A stretch of 64,000 nucleotides of DNA, taken from NCBI GenBank assembly GCA_023078555.1, contig CM041200.1, forward strand, positions 8,610,807 to 8,674,806, given 5' to 3'. Positions 10,440 to 22,505 of this stretch are shown here, one piece after another. The notes beneath the pieces were generated by a model, which was not told the DNA's origin, searched no databases, and was given only the letters and a program-made list of their open reading frames with translations. Both the position numbers and the translations under genes were made by a program. The DNA comes from Ulva prolifera (taxonomy: Eukaryota; Chlorophyta; Ulvophyceae; Ulvales; Ulvaceae). Positions within the stretch are counted from its first letter, which is position 1. Each line of letters opens with the position of its first letter.

Positions 10440-13400
10440 TGACAGCGGTGCCTGTATCGCAAGCTCCTCCACCACCGCACGCACCGAGCTCAACAATCTG
10501 GCCACACGCCCCCCTCCAATCTTCCCTGCACCACCACAGCGATGAACGCGCTGTCTGCGGACATCACCTTTGTGGCGACGCCCGAGGAGCTGCAGCTGGC
10601 TGCGAGGCAGGGAGCCCGGGACATAGTCATCACTGAACACCTCGACCTCACAGGCTTGCCACTGACCAACATCACCGAGTGTGATGGCTGCCTGGCAGTC
10701 CTTGGGGACGTTCACCCATGGACACGTTCCATTCGAGTGCGAGCTTGCCGACACCACTCCATCCTGTGTTTTCAATTTTTTTCACTGCCGTGCGTGTGAC
10801 CTTGAGGGCAAGCACATCTTCATGTGGTCATGGAGTGCCATTGCAGCCGGGCACGGCCGCGGCTGTGAGTTAGCATCTGTGTGTGTTGCAGATCTGTGCT
10901 TCTGCATGTGTCTTCGCATGGTGCCACAGCCTACTGTGACTGCTGCTACAGTGCCCAGAGCTTGAGTGGCACGCATGTCACAATTATATGCATGAAAGTA
11001 ATGCATGATTACATACATACATCGCCTGAACAGACACCTCATTTTTGCCGGCGGACGCTCGCTCGCGACATTCAGGGCAACACAGGCCTCCTCATGCATG
11101 TGAAGGCTCCCGCAAAGCCAGTGCTTTGTTGCCCAACGGACACGGACACCAACACAAACACCAACCGTTGTTTGCAACAGTGCCCGCCAGGCACTGTCTC
11201 TCAATGCGATCGGCTAGCTGTCCTGGCGGGCGCGAGCGTAGCGGCGATGCTGCAGCGTTCTTCTGCTATGGTAATGTTTGGCAGTGCAGCAGCAGGTCAT
11301 GCGGTGGCGATCCAGTGATACGCCTGACACATGCATCGCCGCTACGGCCGGCAGCAGTATGAACCAATGGGCCAGATGGCGATACGATGCCAGCGGCTTC
11401 TCCGCCCAGCTTGTGCGATGATTGCCGCTGCCCCCGCCCCGGACATGTGTGCCACACACATCACGTGCATCGCCTCCTTCCGCACACCCGATCGCCTCTG
11501 CGTGTGATCAGGTAATGAGTGCTGCGGCCGGGGTCCCATGAGCGTTGCTGTACATGAGGAACGTGCTGCGGCCGGGGTCCTGCCAGAACAAGCATTCATT
11601 CCACGTGCACTGCTAGCCACCACCTGGCCCCCAGCACGGCAGCACCCCTCAAGCAGAGTAAGTTACACGTGTAATCACTGACAGCCTGTGTACGCTTGAG
11701 CAGGGGGATTGCCCGGCCGCACCACCGTCGGCCGTGGCGCTTCAGCTGACAGGCAGCGGCCTCGCGCCGCGGCGTGGCGCGCAGTGTGTGCTGACGGCGC
11801 CGATCGACATCATGCATGTGTCCGCGGGCAACTTGTGGCTCGACACGATGTACCTGCGGCTGCGCGTCACCGGCGTCACGTCGCCGCGGCCGACGCTCGT
11901 GTCCGCGTCGGCGGCGGGCCGGCTGTGGATGACGAACGTGACGATGCAGGGGGATGGCGACGCGACGTGCCAGGGGCTTTATTGCGGGACTTCTAAGGGC
12001 GCGTTTGTGCAAGGTGCGCAGTCCTCACAGCGCACCAGCGCTGAGGTCGCACCGCCTTCCAACTAGGAAAACACAGTGTTCAAGTGTTGCTGTTCGGCGG
12101 ACGTAGAGTCTGGCCGATGCTCCGTGAGAGCTGGACAACAAGCCTGATCCATGTACTGATGTGTGTTTTAGGCTTTCATGTGCGTCGACGTACTGGTACT
12201 GTGGTGGACGCACCCCACATTGTAGTTCATGTCGGCACTGGCAACAACAACTCCCGCCCCGCCCCCTGCCCCCCTCCCCCCCGACTCAGTTCCAGACTCA
12301 GATGAGCAGGGTAGAGAAGGCCAGGAGCCGTGTAGCATGATGCTGTCGTGTTACAGCTGCGGTCGCCCTTGTATGATTGATCCCAGCGACTCGAGAATGA
12401 CGCTGCGGCGCCCGTCCGGAGCCCTGTCCCGGCCTCCCGACTGCCGCATGCATGCAGGCTGTGAATTCCGCAACCTCGGCCGCGAACTCAGCGTCGTGCA
12501 CAGCACGGGCTCCCCGATGACGTTCCTCGACACCGACTTCGTCGAGAACGATGTGCCGTACGAGGACTATGCGACGGTGTCAGGGTGGAACGACGACACG
12601 GTCATCACCCTGGAGAACTGCACGTTCGACGGCAACACGGGCCCCAACACGTTCTTCATGTACAGCAACGCCACGGTCTACGCGTCGGGGCTGCGTGGCT
12701 TGCAGGCGCCGGTGGTGTTTGTCGACGACGAAACAGAGTCAAACGTGACGGTGCCGGCGCTGGCGCAGGCGCCGCAGGGGCGGCTGCTGCAGGCGGCCGA
12801 CCCCTGGTTCACGGCCGTCAAGGAGGTGCGACCCGGATCTGCGCGCCTGAGCTCAGAAATTAACGCAGGCGTAGCAAAGAGCTAGCGCCTCATATGCACG
12901 GGCCATGCAGCATGTGCACCGGCCTCTCTGACTTGTCCGTGTAACACAGCAGGTGCACTATCGGACCCTGGCGCCGATTGGGGGTGACCTACACTTTCAA
13001 GTCGCCCATGCGTGCCAGCGCGAGTCCCAAGCGCACATGCGTGCTCCACGCACAGCACGCGTAGCCCCTCACGCGCAGCATGGTGTGTACACTCCGCTGT
13101 CTCTCGGCCGGGTTGATGGCGCATCGCTAACGTGAAGAGGGAGTGTTTGTGGAGTACCCGCAGGCTTGCATAGGGTTGGCGCACATACGCACGCTTTGAG
13201 CCAGAACAAGTCTACTCAGAAAGGTGTGTAGCTTTTGAGCACGTGCATGCGTGCAGGTGTTGCTAGAAGCAGATTTGCCGGTGCCGGCCCCGGCCGCAGC
13301 GCCTGTGGAGGTCCCCGCACCAGCCCCCGCCGTCAGCCCCGACCCCATACTCCTCCCCCCCATACCCGATGCCGGATCCATCGGCAGCGCTGCGCGTGAG

Positions 13401-16400
13401 CCGGCCGACTCGCCGATGCCAGAAGCTTCGTTCTCAGCTCCGTCCGCCGCGACAGCGAGAGACGCCACCCTCGCCCCGGCCCCGGCCCCTGACACCCCTC
13501 CGTCTTCCTCGGACGATGTTTATGTCGTCATCGGCGCAGCCGCCGGGGTCGTCGTGCTCCTGCTGCTCCTCTTTGCCGTGATCGCCGCATGCATGTGCCG
13601 CCGCAGCCGCCGGCGCGAAGCTGCGGCCGCGGCCGACGCGCACCGCGACATGCAGTCGTACTGGGGGTCCATGCATGGCTACAACGGCGCGCACGGCAGC
13701 GCACACAGCGCCTTGCCCGCCCTCGGCAAGGTCGACTCTGCAGCGAGCTCCGGGCAGGACGCCAAGGGCGTGTATGGCTACAGGGGGCCCGCGGAGCCCC
13801 ATCGGCCCCTCAGCCACGCCGGCAGCCTCGGCGCGGCAGACGGCACCGTGTCCACTTCCGCCGACGAGCGGGGGTCGGCGACCGGGGGGCCCAGCTGGGG
13901 GGCCCCAGGCCGCGGGGGGACGCAGGGGACCATCTGGACGAACCAGTGCATCAACACAACGTATGGCATGCATGACGATGGGGATGTTGTGCCGATGGAG
14001 CCGCCTCCGCCGGGGGCGCCGGTGGAGCGGAGGGTGGCGTGGGTGCACCACCAGCTCGACTCGTTCGGGCCAGATGATGTTGTGCTCGGCCGGTTCCGCC
14101 TGCTCGGCGCGAACGAGCGGCGGCAGGGAGGTGCGTGCTGCGCTACTGCTGTGCGCTGTGTGCTGTGCTTTCTTCCGCAGCATGCCGGCCGCAGCCTGTT
14201 GACTCTCACCTGGGCTGGGGCTTCACCTGGGGCTTCACCTGATCAGAAATGATGTCTGAATGTGGTGCTGCATGTCGAGTGTCGCCCCACTGGCTCTTCC
14301 CGCTAGCTCTCATATTGTGCTTCCCTCGAGCTTGCATATACAGTGCTGCCTGGCTCGTCCGCGCCGTCTAGTCCACCGGCCGCTGTCAAAGCCCAGAAAT
14401 CCCGAGAGGCGTCAGTTCGAAGAACCAATTCTGCGCACTCTCATCTTGACTGGTCAGCTGTGGACAGAACAGCCGTGGAAAACAGATGAAGGGGGTGCCG
14501 GTGTGCTGGCGTTGACTGTGTCTTCCGCCGTGCAGGCCAGGGGGTGGTGCAGTTCGCGGTCGGCGCCCGCGACGGCCATGCATACGCGCTCAAGTTCTTC
14601 GTCATCCCGGACTCCTTCACGGCGGAGCAGGCGCTGTACGCTGACTCAGCGCTCGGGCCGTTCCTGCCGCGGCTCGAGGCGATGGCGGACAACGCGGACG
14701 GCGACCTCGTCGACGCGCGCGGCTACGCATTGCCGCCATGCATTGCGATGGAGCAGGGGGAGTCGCTGGACGAGTGGTCGCGGCGCGCCAAGCCGGACCT
14801 CTTCATGGCCGTCACGGTGTGCCCTCAGCCACACAGCGGTGCCGCACTCACCGGGTCACACCGCCGTCCAGCTTTACAAACAACCAACCATCACGCCGGG
14901 TGCGTTGGACACTGCCGGACGTTCGGGCCGACCTTGTGAGTGACACTCGGCCTGTGCAACGAAGACAGAGCCAGAGGGGCAGGTAGCAGCGCAGGACACG
15001 TGCACGCAACCGCCGGCATTCAACCCCAAACGAGACTCAAACTCTGTTCTCGGGCTTCGGTTGTCGGTGAGTGCACGGCGCGGCCGCGCCAGTGGACTTG
15101 AACCTAGATACGCAGAGCCTCCAGCCACGGGGCATCGTGCTGCCGCATGAATCTGTTGTTGCCATAGGCCTAGGATTGAATTCACAGGGCTGGCCCCTTC
15201 ATCCCAGGCCCACCACCACGGCGGACTCGAGGCTCCCCACGGTGCATGTGCGCCCAAGGGACCGCACCTGCGGGTCTAGCCTGGAGGCAGGAGCACAAAG
15301 CGCACAGCTGCTCACCGCAAGTGCCGCTGTTACCGTGCATGTCAACGCTGCTGTCCGTTCATGAGACCTCAGATGTCGACCTGGCTGTGTGGAGGAGGTC
15401 AGCGGATTCCGCAGCAGCCACAAGACTGGCGCGTGCAAACATCGCAATCAAATACCACTGGCATCTGGGCCGTTGTCAATGCTGGCACTGTGATCGCGCT
15501 GCAGGTGCTTGCGAACGTCGCTGCACGCCTGCGCGACATGCATGCCGCCGGCTACGCGCACCGCGACCTCAAGCCCCCCAACGTGATGTGGCTGCCCCGC
15601 GAGAACCGCTGGACGGTCATCGATTTCGGCTGCGCCGCGCGCATCGGCGAGGCCGCGCCGCTGAGCTTCACGCTCGCGTACGCCGCGCCCGAGGTCGTCG
15701 CGGCCATGCAGGCCGGCGAGCGCGAGATCGTGGCCACAGGCGCACTAGACGTGTGGGCCCTCGGAGTGATGGCCCTCGAGATGCTCACCGGCGCGACCGC
15801 CTTTGCGATGCCGTTCGTGTCCAAGGACGATGTGCGCCCCTTCGTCTTCCACAGCACGCTCAGCACGGCGCGGCCGGCGGCATAGCTGTTCGGCACTCTG
15901 ACAATTGCGAGCCGCGAGGTCAGCGTGCCGTGTTGTGTGAGGGCGCCGGCGCCCCCCCAACACGCATGAGTCCCTGAGCTGCGCTTGAAGAGTCCTCCTC
16001 CGCAGTTCTTGTTGTCTGCCCAGTTCCTCTTCAAAGCCACGTCGCGCTGCCCGGCCAATTTCGAACTGTCAAACTTGTGTCAATCAACAGAACGCCTGAG
16101 GCTGCAAGCGTGGATGCATGCTTGCGGCAGCGTGCCTTGACTGCGCTTGCACAGTCGTCACGCGATTGCTTTGCCACAGCGGCGAGCGGACACCCTCGGT
16201 GTCTCAGATTGCAAGGCCCAGAGCGCTGAAGCATAACACAGACTGCGGCACCGCCGTCATCAACGCAGAACTCTGCTCACAATTCAGCAGCCCGAGTGAT
16301 TCGTGATGTTCTCCTGGATATGAAGCGTGAAAGACAGCAAGATGTCCTCACGCACTCTTCCATTACAACAGTTTTTCGCTGTATACACACACCCCAACCC

Positions 16401-16652
16401 CACGTTCTTGCCCGCCCCTGCCATGCTCTGATGCCCCGGCGGCCGATGCAGGTGATTCAGCAGCTGCTGGGTGAGCAGCCGCTGCCGTGGGAGGGCGCCG
16501 GGCTGTCGGCGGCGCAGCGGTCCCGCCTCGGCGTCTTCCGGCGGCCGGTGATGCAGCTCCTCGAGCGGGACCCCGGCCGGCGCCCCTCGCTGTCGCAGTT
16601 CTGCGACATGGCCTCTAGCATCTTCTCCGCAACCACCACAGTCAACCTGTAG
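10440..16652 (+). CDS. Receptor-like protein kinase with beta-helix-like ectodomain
   Basis: The exons supported by phase are 11704-12013, 12458-12825, 13257-14130, 14536-14816, 15505-15831 and 16452-16652. A first exon around 10,440-10,680 contains ITFVATPEELQLAARQGARD; its exact start and the exon that follows it are unresolved. The extracellular part (ALQLTGSGLAPRRG, later CEFRNLGREL and TLENCTFDGNT) resembles right-handed beta-helix or pectate-lyase-fold surface domains. It ends with GRLLQAA and a Pro/Ala-rich stalk. One membrane helix follows (VYVVIGAAAGVVVLLLLLF, near 13,520-13,590) with a basic stop-transfer stretch. The kinase shows a Gly-rich loop (RRQGGQGVVQFA, split by an intron), the Lys in YALKFF, HRDLKPPN, DFG, APE and DVWALG, so it should be active. 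The expected role is Ser/Thr phosphorylation at the plasma membrane in response to an outside ligand; the ligand is unknown. Splice phases agree across the kinase exons. Confidence 0.88.
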
Positions 16653-18208
16653 CCACCATCAAACTCCAGCCACCCTTGATCCCCCTTCCCGCTCCGCCCT
16701 CGTCTTTCCCACCCCAGAGAGACGTACGCGTGAGTGCTTAGGCCCCACCCTCTGGGCGACAATAATGAATCATAACAGGTTTTCAAGCATGCTCAGCTTT
16801 GGGGATTCGTGGGTGCTCTCGCAGTGGGATCTGGTTTGGAGACAGATCTAGTGTTCTGGCCCAAGTCCACGTGGGTTCTTGCTATCTGTGGGATCTGCTC
16901 ATGCAGACAGGTCACGCAGTGAGACACTGTTCGCCCTACAGGGATCGTGAAGGAGCCAGTCTGCATGCTGGCCGGTCATCGAGCCGTCACCATCACCGCA
17001 GCCTCGTCTCGAGGTGTTCTGCTGAAGATGCAGCGGCATGTTGCTTGTGTGTCTGGAGCAGTGCAGAGTGCCTGAGCAGCCACTGGCCGCACATGTGTGA
17101 AACTCATCTGCGCGTGGCTGTGCAAAGTCAGACACGCCCACGCAGTCCGTAGATCTGTTGAAAGGGCTCAGGTGTGCTGCGTGTGGAGAGTCTCCACAGA
17201 TGCCAGGGCACAAGCAAGGCCAGCATTTTCATCTGTTGCTCGAATAGAGAACGGTGAAAAGCTTGCTCGCTCCAAAGGCTCATTCCCTCGACCAGGATTG
17301 GGCAGCGTGGTATTGTACTTGGGTAGTCCCTCTGCAATGTGTGGCTATGCAGAAGAACTGCTGGTTACAACACATGGCGTCAGCGTCACTGTGTTGCGGC
17401 CATCGTGCTGCCATGGCGGTGTTCCCACAGAACCCTCCGCTCCGCCAGTTTGCCTGCAGGTCGAGAAGTCTAGAAAGAGAGCAACATCACAGTTTTAGTC
17501 AACGCTACTGTGTGGCAGGTCGGTCTTGTCCATTCTTCGCTTGTGCAGTGCATAGACAGGTTTAGCCAGGCGGACATTGAGCAGCAACAGCCGGTACTGC
17601 GACACGTAGTGGGTGTGGTGCTTGTGGCTGAAGCGGTTGAGGAACATTAGCTCTTGCCGTGGCACTGCAGAACACAGCACTTACAGCAGAGCATCTCGAT
17701 CAGATCTGTATGTCGACATATGCTGGATCCGACCGCTGAACCTACGTGCTTCTTGGGTCATGCAGCGTACTCGAGCTTGCTTAACACAGCAATTGGGCTC
17801 CATCTCTATTTCCCGCGTGCTGTGGCCATGGTAGCTTCCAGCGAGGTCAACGGACTTCCTGAAAGGGTCGGACAGGCGTCTGATGTGCCCTTGCTTGATG
17901 ACGCAGCTGCTTGCGGGTCCTGCTGTGGTTTATAGCCTGCGAGGCTGTTTCATCTATGCTGCCGACCTAGCAGCTGCTGCCGTGTTGATAACATTGTGTG
18001 TGTGAACTAGTACGGTGGAACACACTGACCTGAAATAGGCATCGCTCACTAGCTCTGACTCCGACACATCGTGCATTACAGCCATTAACACGCCAGCCCA
18101 TCCCGGCTGTAGAACCGACTCAGAACATCGTTTCTTTGTCTCACGTTATCACGTAGAACCGGTGAATGCTGTTTTGCTTTGTTTTACTTTACTACGCCAT
18201 AGCTGATA
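16653..18208. other. Intergenic, nothing recognised
   Basis: I see no supported exon, RNA gene or long repeat between the kinase gene and the minus-strand cysteine-rich gene. Open frames here are short and have no motif. Confidence 0.4.
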
Positions 18209-18994
18209 CTACGGGCTGAAGCCCCGGCGGGTCTCGCGCGGTGGCACAGAGTGGGGCTCCCCACCAGCCTGCACGCCTCCACCACTACCCTGTGGCGCCA
18301 ACGCTGTGTCTGATTCCGGGCCTGCTTCAGTTGGGGGGACTGTATCCCCTGTGCTTGTGCCGTCAAGCGGGGAGCGGGGCGTAGCCCGCAAGAACCCTTC
18401 TTGGCTGATCGGCGCACAGCTAATCGCCCGACAGCGCTGAGTTCTCTGATCCGAAACCTTGCACAGCCCAATGCACTGGCCTTCTTGACAGCGCTGGATC
18501 AAGCAGCGGGCGCACCGCGGCAGACAGCGGCAGCCGCGGCACTGCAGCAGCCGCCGGCCGGACGCCGCGGCGCCAACCGTGCTGCCCTCCGTGTCTCCTG
18601 CATCGCCGTATGCATCGTCCTCATGCATGTAATCACCATAGTCGTACGGCACGTGGGCATGGTCGGGGCCGTCGGCGATGCCGTCCACGTTGCCGAAGAC
18701 GATGTCCCCTACCTGGATCGGTGGGGGGGGCTCGTTCGCAAACAGGGCATCGATCGGCGCGATTCCGGTGTCTACGCGGAAATCTGCATCAACTAATGGG
18801 CTATCAGTGCTGCTGGGGGCGTCCAGGGAACCGGCGGGGGGGTCCTCAAGGCCGTAGGTGTCGTAGAAGTCGGTGGCGACCCCGGTGATAATGCCGGGGG
18901 TGATGTCTCCGGGCTGGAGGGGGCCGGCTAGGGGGGCCTGCGCAAGCGCCACACATGGCAACAATGCGACAAGAAGCGCTGCGAGGGTACACAT
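18209..18994 (-). CDS. Secreted cysteine-rich protein with RRLLQ processing-like site (paralogue A)
   Basis: A single open frame of 261 residues starts at the ATG at 18994. The first 20 residues (MCTLAALLVALLPCVALAQA) form a clear signal peptide. An acidic Pro/Asp-rich region includes PPPPIQVGDIVF. Then comes GRRLLQ, directly followed by a ten-cysteine cassette with spacing C-2-C-1-C-3-C-2-C-4-C-4-C-3-C-9-C-4-C (QCRGCRCLPRC, RCLIQRCQEGQC). A Pro/Ser-rich tail ends the protein. The same architecture occurs in the gene at 24517-25023, also on the minus strand. The dibasic site before LLQ suggests release of a disulfide-rich peptide; this is inference. No known family name was recognised. A GGT/CCA microsatellite lies just upstream in the 5' region. 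Confidence 0.7.
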   Translation of the reverse strand: MCTLAALLVALLPCVALAQAPLAGPLQPGDITPGIITGVATDFYDTYGLEDPPAGSLDAPSSTDSPLVDADFRVDTGIAPIDALFANEPPPPIQVGDIVFGNVDGIADGPDHAHVPYDYGDYMHEDDAYGDAGDTEGSTVGAAASGRRLLQCRGCRCLPRCARCLIQRCQEGQCIGLCKVSDQRTQRCRAISCAPISQEGFLRATPRSPLDGTSTGDTVPPTEAGPESDTALAPQGSGGGVQAGGEPHSVPPRETRRGFSP

Positions 18995-20099
18995 GCTAGT
19001 GTTTGTGGTGGGGGGGCGGGGGGGGGGAGGAGGCAGAGGCAGCGGAGCCCTGCGTGCTGAGGCAATGGGGCTCGTTGCGGGTGGAGATCTCTTCGCTACC
19101 GGCAGCGGTGGTGGTGGTGGTGGTGGTGGTGGTGGTGGTGGGGGTGGTGGGGCGCACTTAGGAGGTGTTCATATGGCGGCAGGCCATGGCTCCGGCTGGT
19201 TGAGGAGGCGGGTGGGGGTTAGGGGTTAGGGGGAGGTGGCTGGAGACGTGGCGGAGCGTGAGGTGATCACGGTAGCTGTGTATCCGGGGAACTGGGCGCC
19301 ATGAGAGGTTGGGATGTGTCTTGGGCGGTCGGTCAGGCAAGGTGCCTTACTTCTGGAGTTCCTGTGTGCGCTGGTGAGGGGTAAGTGAGCTTGAAGGTCG
19401 GAGGTCGGAGGTAAAACAGAAGATGCTTGATGTGTCCTTGCAAGGTCACCGGTCGGCAGGGTGAGTCAATGGACGGGTTGCGCGTCGAGATGGCCGGGAG
19501 CGGGAGCAACCGCTCATGCCACAGGATTGGTGTTTGGGGGTCAGCGGTGCCGACAGATACTGCCCATGGCTAGCTGGAGGACAAGGATCGATTGGCGAGT
19601 GGCAGCGAGTGCACCGGAAATTTAAAGTTTAAACGCGGGTCAGAACCATGCTGCAGGATGTGATATGGTGATACAAGGATTCTGGCAACGAGGCGGGGAG
19701 GTATCGTGGCTTCAGCGGGCATCGCAAGCACGCAGCCGCAAACCCGCCCTAGCGCACCCACGCCACAGCGGCGCTTAGCCGTACAGCGCCCCCAACGACC
19801 CCCAACGGCCGACACAAACACCGGTGGGCCCAGACCTGGGCCCAGACCTCCACACGCATGCACACCCCCACCCACAAACGTAATCATGCATACATACAGC
19901 CATGACTGCGTGAGTGGATATACGTGTGTATTCCTGGCAACGGCTCGCTGCCCGGCCTCTGTCCTTTGTAACTACATACAGACAAAGGCGCCGGTAGGGC
20001 TGTGATGTAGGGCTGTGGTACACGCTCGGCCCGCTCTGCCCGGCCTCTGCCCTTTGTAAGTACCTACGTACAAAGGTGGCGGGGCTGTGATCGTGACTC
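18995..20099. other. 5' region of paralogue A, GGT microsatellite and dispersed-repeat fragment
   Basis: It holds a G-rich tract and (GGT)n microsatellite (about 19,015-19,150). There is also a repeat fragment at about 19,890-20,075, related in inverted orientation to the one at 3,160-3,250. Shared features are CCTTTGTAA, the block CGGCCTCTG, and the conserved reading YVVTKDRGRA on one strand. No gene is supported. Confidence 0.5.
19105..19150 (+). repeat. GGT trinucleotide microsatellite
   Basis: About thirteen nearly uninterrupted GGT/TGG units are visible in the 5' region of the minus-strand gene at 18209-18994. Confidence 0.9.
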
Positions 20100-21351
20100 C
20101 TCATCAGGGACTGGTCCTGTTGGTGGATGGGCGTGTAAATGTCATGTATGAAAAGGATCACGTCGGAGACACGTGTGCCCGGTGAGTCGAACGAGGACTG
20201 GGTCTGGACTGGCAGCGTTCGTGTGTCCACTGGCAGCTTCTTCCTTAACAGGTACGCCAGGTGATCATACATCGAGCCGCTGCAGGCAAAAGTGAGATTT
20301 ACCGAAACGCACCAAATCAGAGTACAGCTGCATGTTGAGGACTGGTTGATGGTTGGTCAGTGGACAACAGAAGAGCGCGCAAACCTGCAGAATCCCGCAC
20401 TTGTTGGTCCAGGCCGCGTGCGGTGAAGCGTGCATGGCACGAAAGACACACAGGCGTACTAAAGCCAGTCCATGCACTGCTGAGCTCACACCTCAGGTAG
20501 GAGCGCTTCGCATGAGCTCTTGTTGATCTTCGATGGCGTGGCTGATTGTACTAAATCAAATATACGTGTGCAAAGGACAACGCTGACAACGCACTGCGGC
20601 GAGGTGAGTTCCAGGTACTGTGTCGAGATGAAACAAACAAATCTGCAGACTTCAGAATTGAGCGTGTTGACATCGAGGACTCACATATAACTCGTATGTG
20701 CTTGCGGCGCCGGTGTGGCAACGGCGAAGAGCCAGTGCACACATTCCACACACTGGCTGCAGACCGCGGCTGGAGAAGTTGCCGTCCCTGACGGTGCACT
20801 CGTACTGGACGGAACGAAAATTGTAATGTTGGTGGTTAAAAGGCCCGCGCTCGGGTGGTACGGGTGCCACGCCGGTGGTCTACTGGCCAGCTGAGAATTT
20901 CGCGCCTCTGCACAGTTGATCGATCGAGATCAAACGCAATCCATCCTCGATTGCACTGTATGCAGTTCATGCGTTGGTCTAGCCAGGAATGCCAGGTAAT
21001 TTGACATGTCGTAATTCCATACCTCAACGTCCCTGTGCCTGGTCGCACGCATTTGTTGACCAAGCACTTGCCTCGCGAGCAGTGCCATTGCACCCGTTGA
21101 AACGTGTAATGCAGTCTGAATGTTGAAATCATGTTGTGGGCTTCAGCGAGCACCGTGAAGTCTTCCCGGCGTTGCAGGAGGTGCAATACGTGGCCTGGCT
21201 GCTGAAGGCTCATGGAGGTGCACCTAGGTGGTGCTCGTCTTGCAACGCTTGCGTCCTCGGAGTCCATGTGCTGATGTGTTACAAGGACAAAGCGAGCAAG
21301 GCATGTGCTGATGTGTAAACCTCCTGGGAACATGGTAGCTGCCTGAGACAA
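20100..21351 (-). CDS. Possible multi-exon minus-strand gene, function unknown
   Basis: Several minus-strand segments look like exons. From the 5' side: about 21,190-21,000 (FTVLAEAHNMISTFRLHYTF, ending before a GTATGG donor); about 20,850-20,680 (SAPSGTATSPAAVCSQCVECV); about 20,645-20,490 (FVCFISTQYLELTSPQC, then RIFDLVQSATPSKINKS, ending at a GAG^GTGTGAG donor). A later segment at 20,280-20,120 contains SMYDHLAYLLRKKLPVDT. Donors and acceptors of GT-AG type lie between them, but I could not prove every phase. No family was recognised. It could be a decayed gene. Confidence 0.35.
21280..21301 (-). mobile_element. 22-bp remnant of the retroposon with its own target-site duplication
   Basis: The 22 bases TACAAGGACAAAGCGAGC... 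match only the extreme constant end of the family. They are flanked by a 15-bp direct repeat, CATGTGCTGATGTGT, at 21265-21279 and 21302-21316. This looks like an extremely 5'-truncated, dead-on-arrival insertion. Confidence 0.75.
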
Positions 21352-21682
21352 CCGCAGCCAACACAGAACTTCATATGCTTGTGCTCAGGTACAGGATCTC
21401 ATTCTGTGCATAGTCAAGGCTGTGACTTTGTCTGGCATGCTGGCATGCTAGTGGCCATGCGCCAGTGTCTCACAGCATCACAAGGTCTGCAAAAATCTTC
21501 AGTGCAGTTCATTCTTGTATCCTCAGGAGCATATCCCAGACATTCACGATTGAGGCACACATTTTGGACATCCGGCCTTGGTCGCCTGTCCACAGGAACG
21601 TTGCAGGGCAGCCGCTGAACACTGCCTCCTCCCTGTGAGCTCTGCGGAAGTACCATGTGTCACTGCTCGGTATGATGTTCAG

Positions 21683-21742
21683 AATGGGAGGTGGACGCAG
21701 GCTTTGCTGCGTCCACCTCCGCAGGCTTTGCTGCGTTCGCTG
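21683..21742 (+). repeat. Small tandem and palindromic motif (GGTGGACGCAGGCTTTGCTGC)
   Basis: The block CGCAGGCTTTGCTGCGTCC is followed by CGCAGGCTTTGCTGCGTTC after a short spacer, and GGAGGTGGACG faces CGTCCACCTCC. It makes a compact hairpin of unknown meaning. Confidence 0.6.
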
Positions 21743-21854
21743 GCTGTGCATTGTGTTGTGGTTTGTGGCTGTGTCACATGGACTGTTTGGATGGGGCAGG
21801 CAGGCAGCACCATCGGCCCCGCACAGCCTTCATCCCTGTGACACTGTGTGCACC

Positions 21855-22163
21855 GGGCGGGCATGATGGGCGGCCTCAGGCAGCAGTGTGTTGGGTTTGG
21901 CCCTGTCGTACGGCGGCGGGCGTTGTGGTGTTGGTGGTTGTGATGTTGTGTGTCGGCCGTGGGGCCTGCGTGCGTGCGTGTGTGGGTTTGGGTTTGTGGG
22001 TGTGTGGGTGTGTGCTTGGCGGTCTGCGGATCTGTGTCTTTTGCTGCGCCGGTGGGTGTCGTTTTTGGGCGTGGTGGGTGTCGCGTGCGTGGGTGTCTGT
22101 GTGTTTGCTTCGTCTGTTTGCTTCTTTCGCGGTGCTGCCCGCCTTGCTGCCTTTGTCATTGTA
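21855..22163 (+). mobile_element. Retroposon copy 3, plus orientation
   Basis: It is flanked by the 14-bp direct repeat ACACTGTGTGCACC at 21841-21854 and 22164-22177. The body ends in CTGCCTTTGTCATTGTA, the conserved 3' terminus of the family, and is TG-rich in the middle. The left end starts inside the region shared with copies 1 and 2 (ATGATGGGCGGCC), consistent with 5' truncation. Confidence 0.82.
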
Positions 22164-22316
22164 ACACTGTGTGCACCCCAGCCACTGCACCCAAATGTGG
22201 ATCAACTTCGACTCGACCCAGCCACCCTGCACAGCCTTACAACTCAACTCCACGTGTACTGCCGTGCTTCCCTCACAGGCACATTGTGGGTGAGTGGGTC
22301 TCTGCCTGTGGGTGTG

Positions 22317-22386
22317 TGCTACAAGGACAGAGATCTCTAGCGGCCGGCAGCACCGCCGGAGCAACGCACAAGCACAGGCGGCTCTA
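22317..22386 (-). mobile_element. Short retroposon copy
   Basis: A 12-bp direct repeat, CCTGTGGGTGTG, at 22305-22316 and 22387-22398 brackets a 70-bp insert. The insert begins TGCTACAAGGACAGAG and includes GGCAGCACCGC, both family motifs. It is another strongly truncated copy. Confidence 0.6.
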
Positions 22387-22505
22387 CCTGTGGGTGTGCC
22401 CATGCGCTCGCTGGCGTGAGGTGTGTGGCCGTCTTGCTGTGCTCGGAATTCCGCTGCTTAAGCCGTGGTCAGGGCCGGCATGGGTCGGCCTCTGCGGTTG
22501 ACGGC

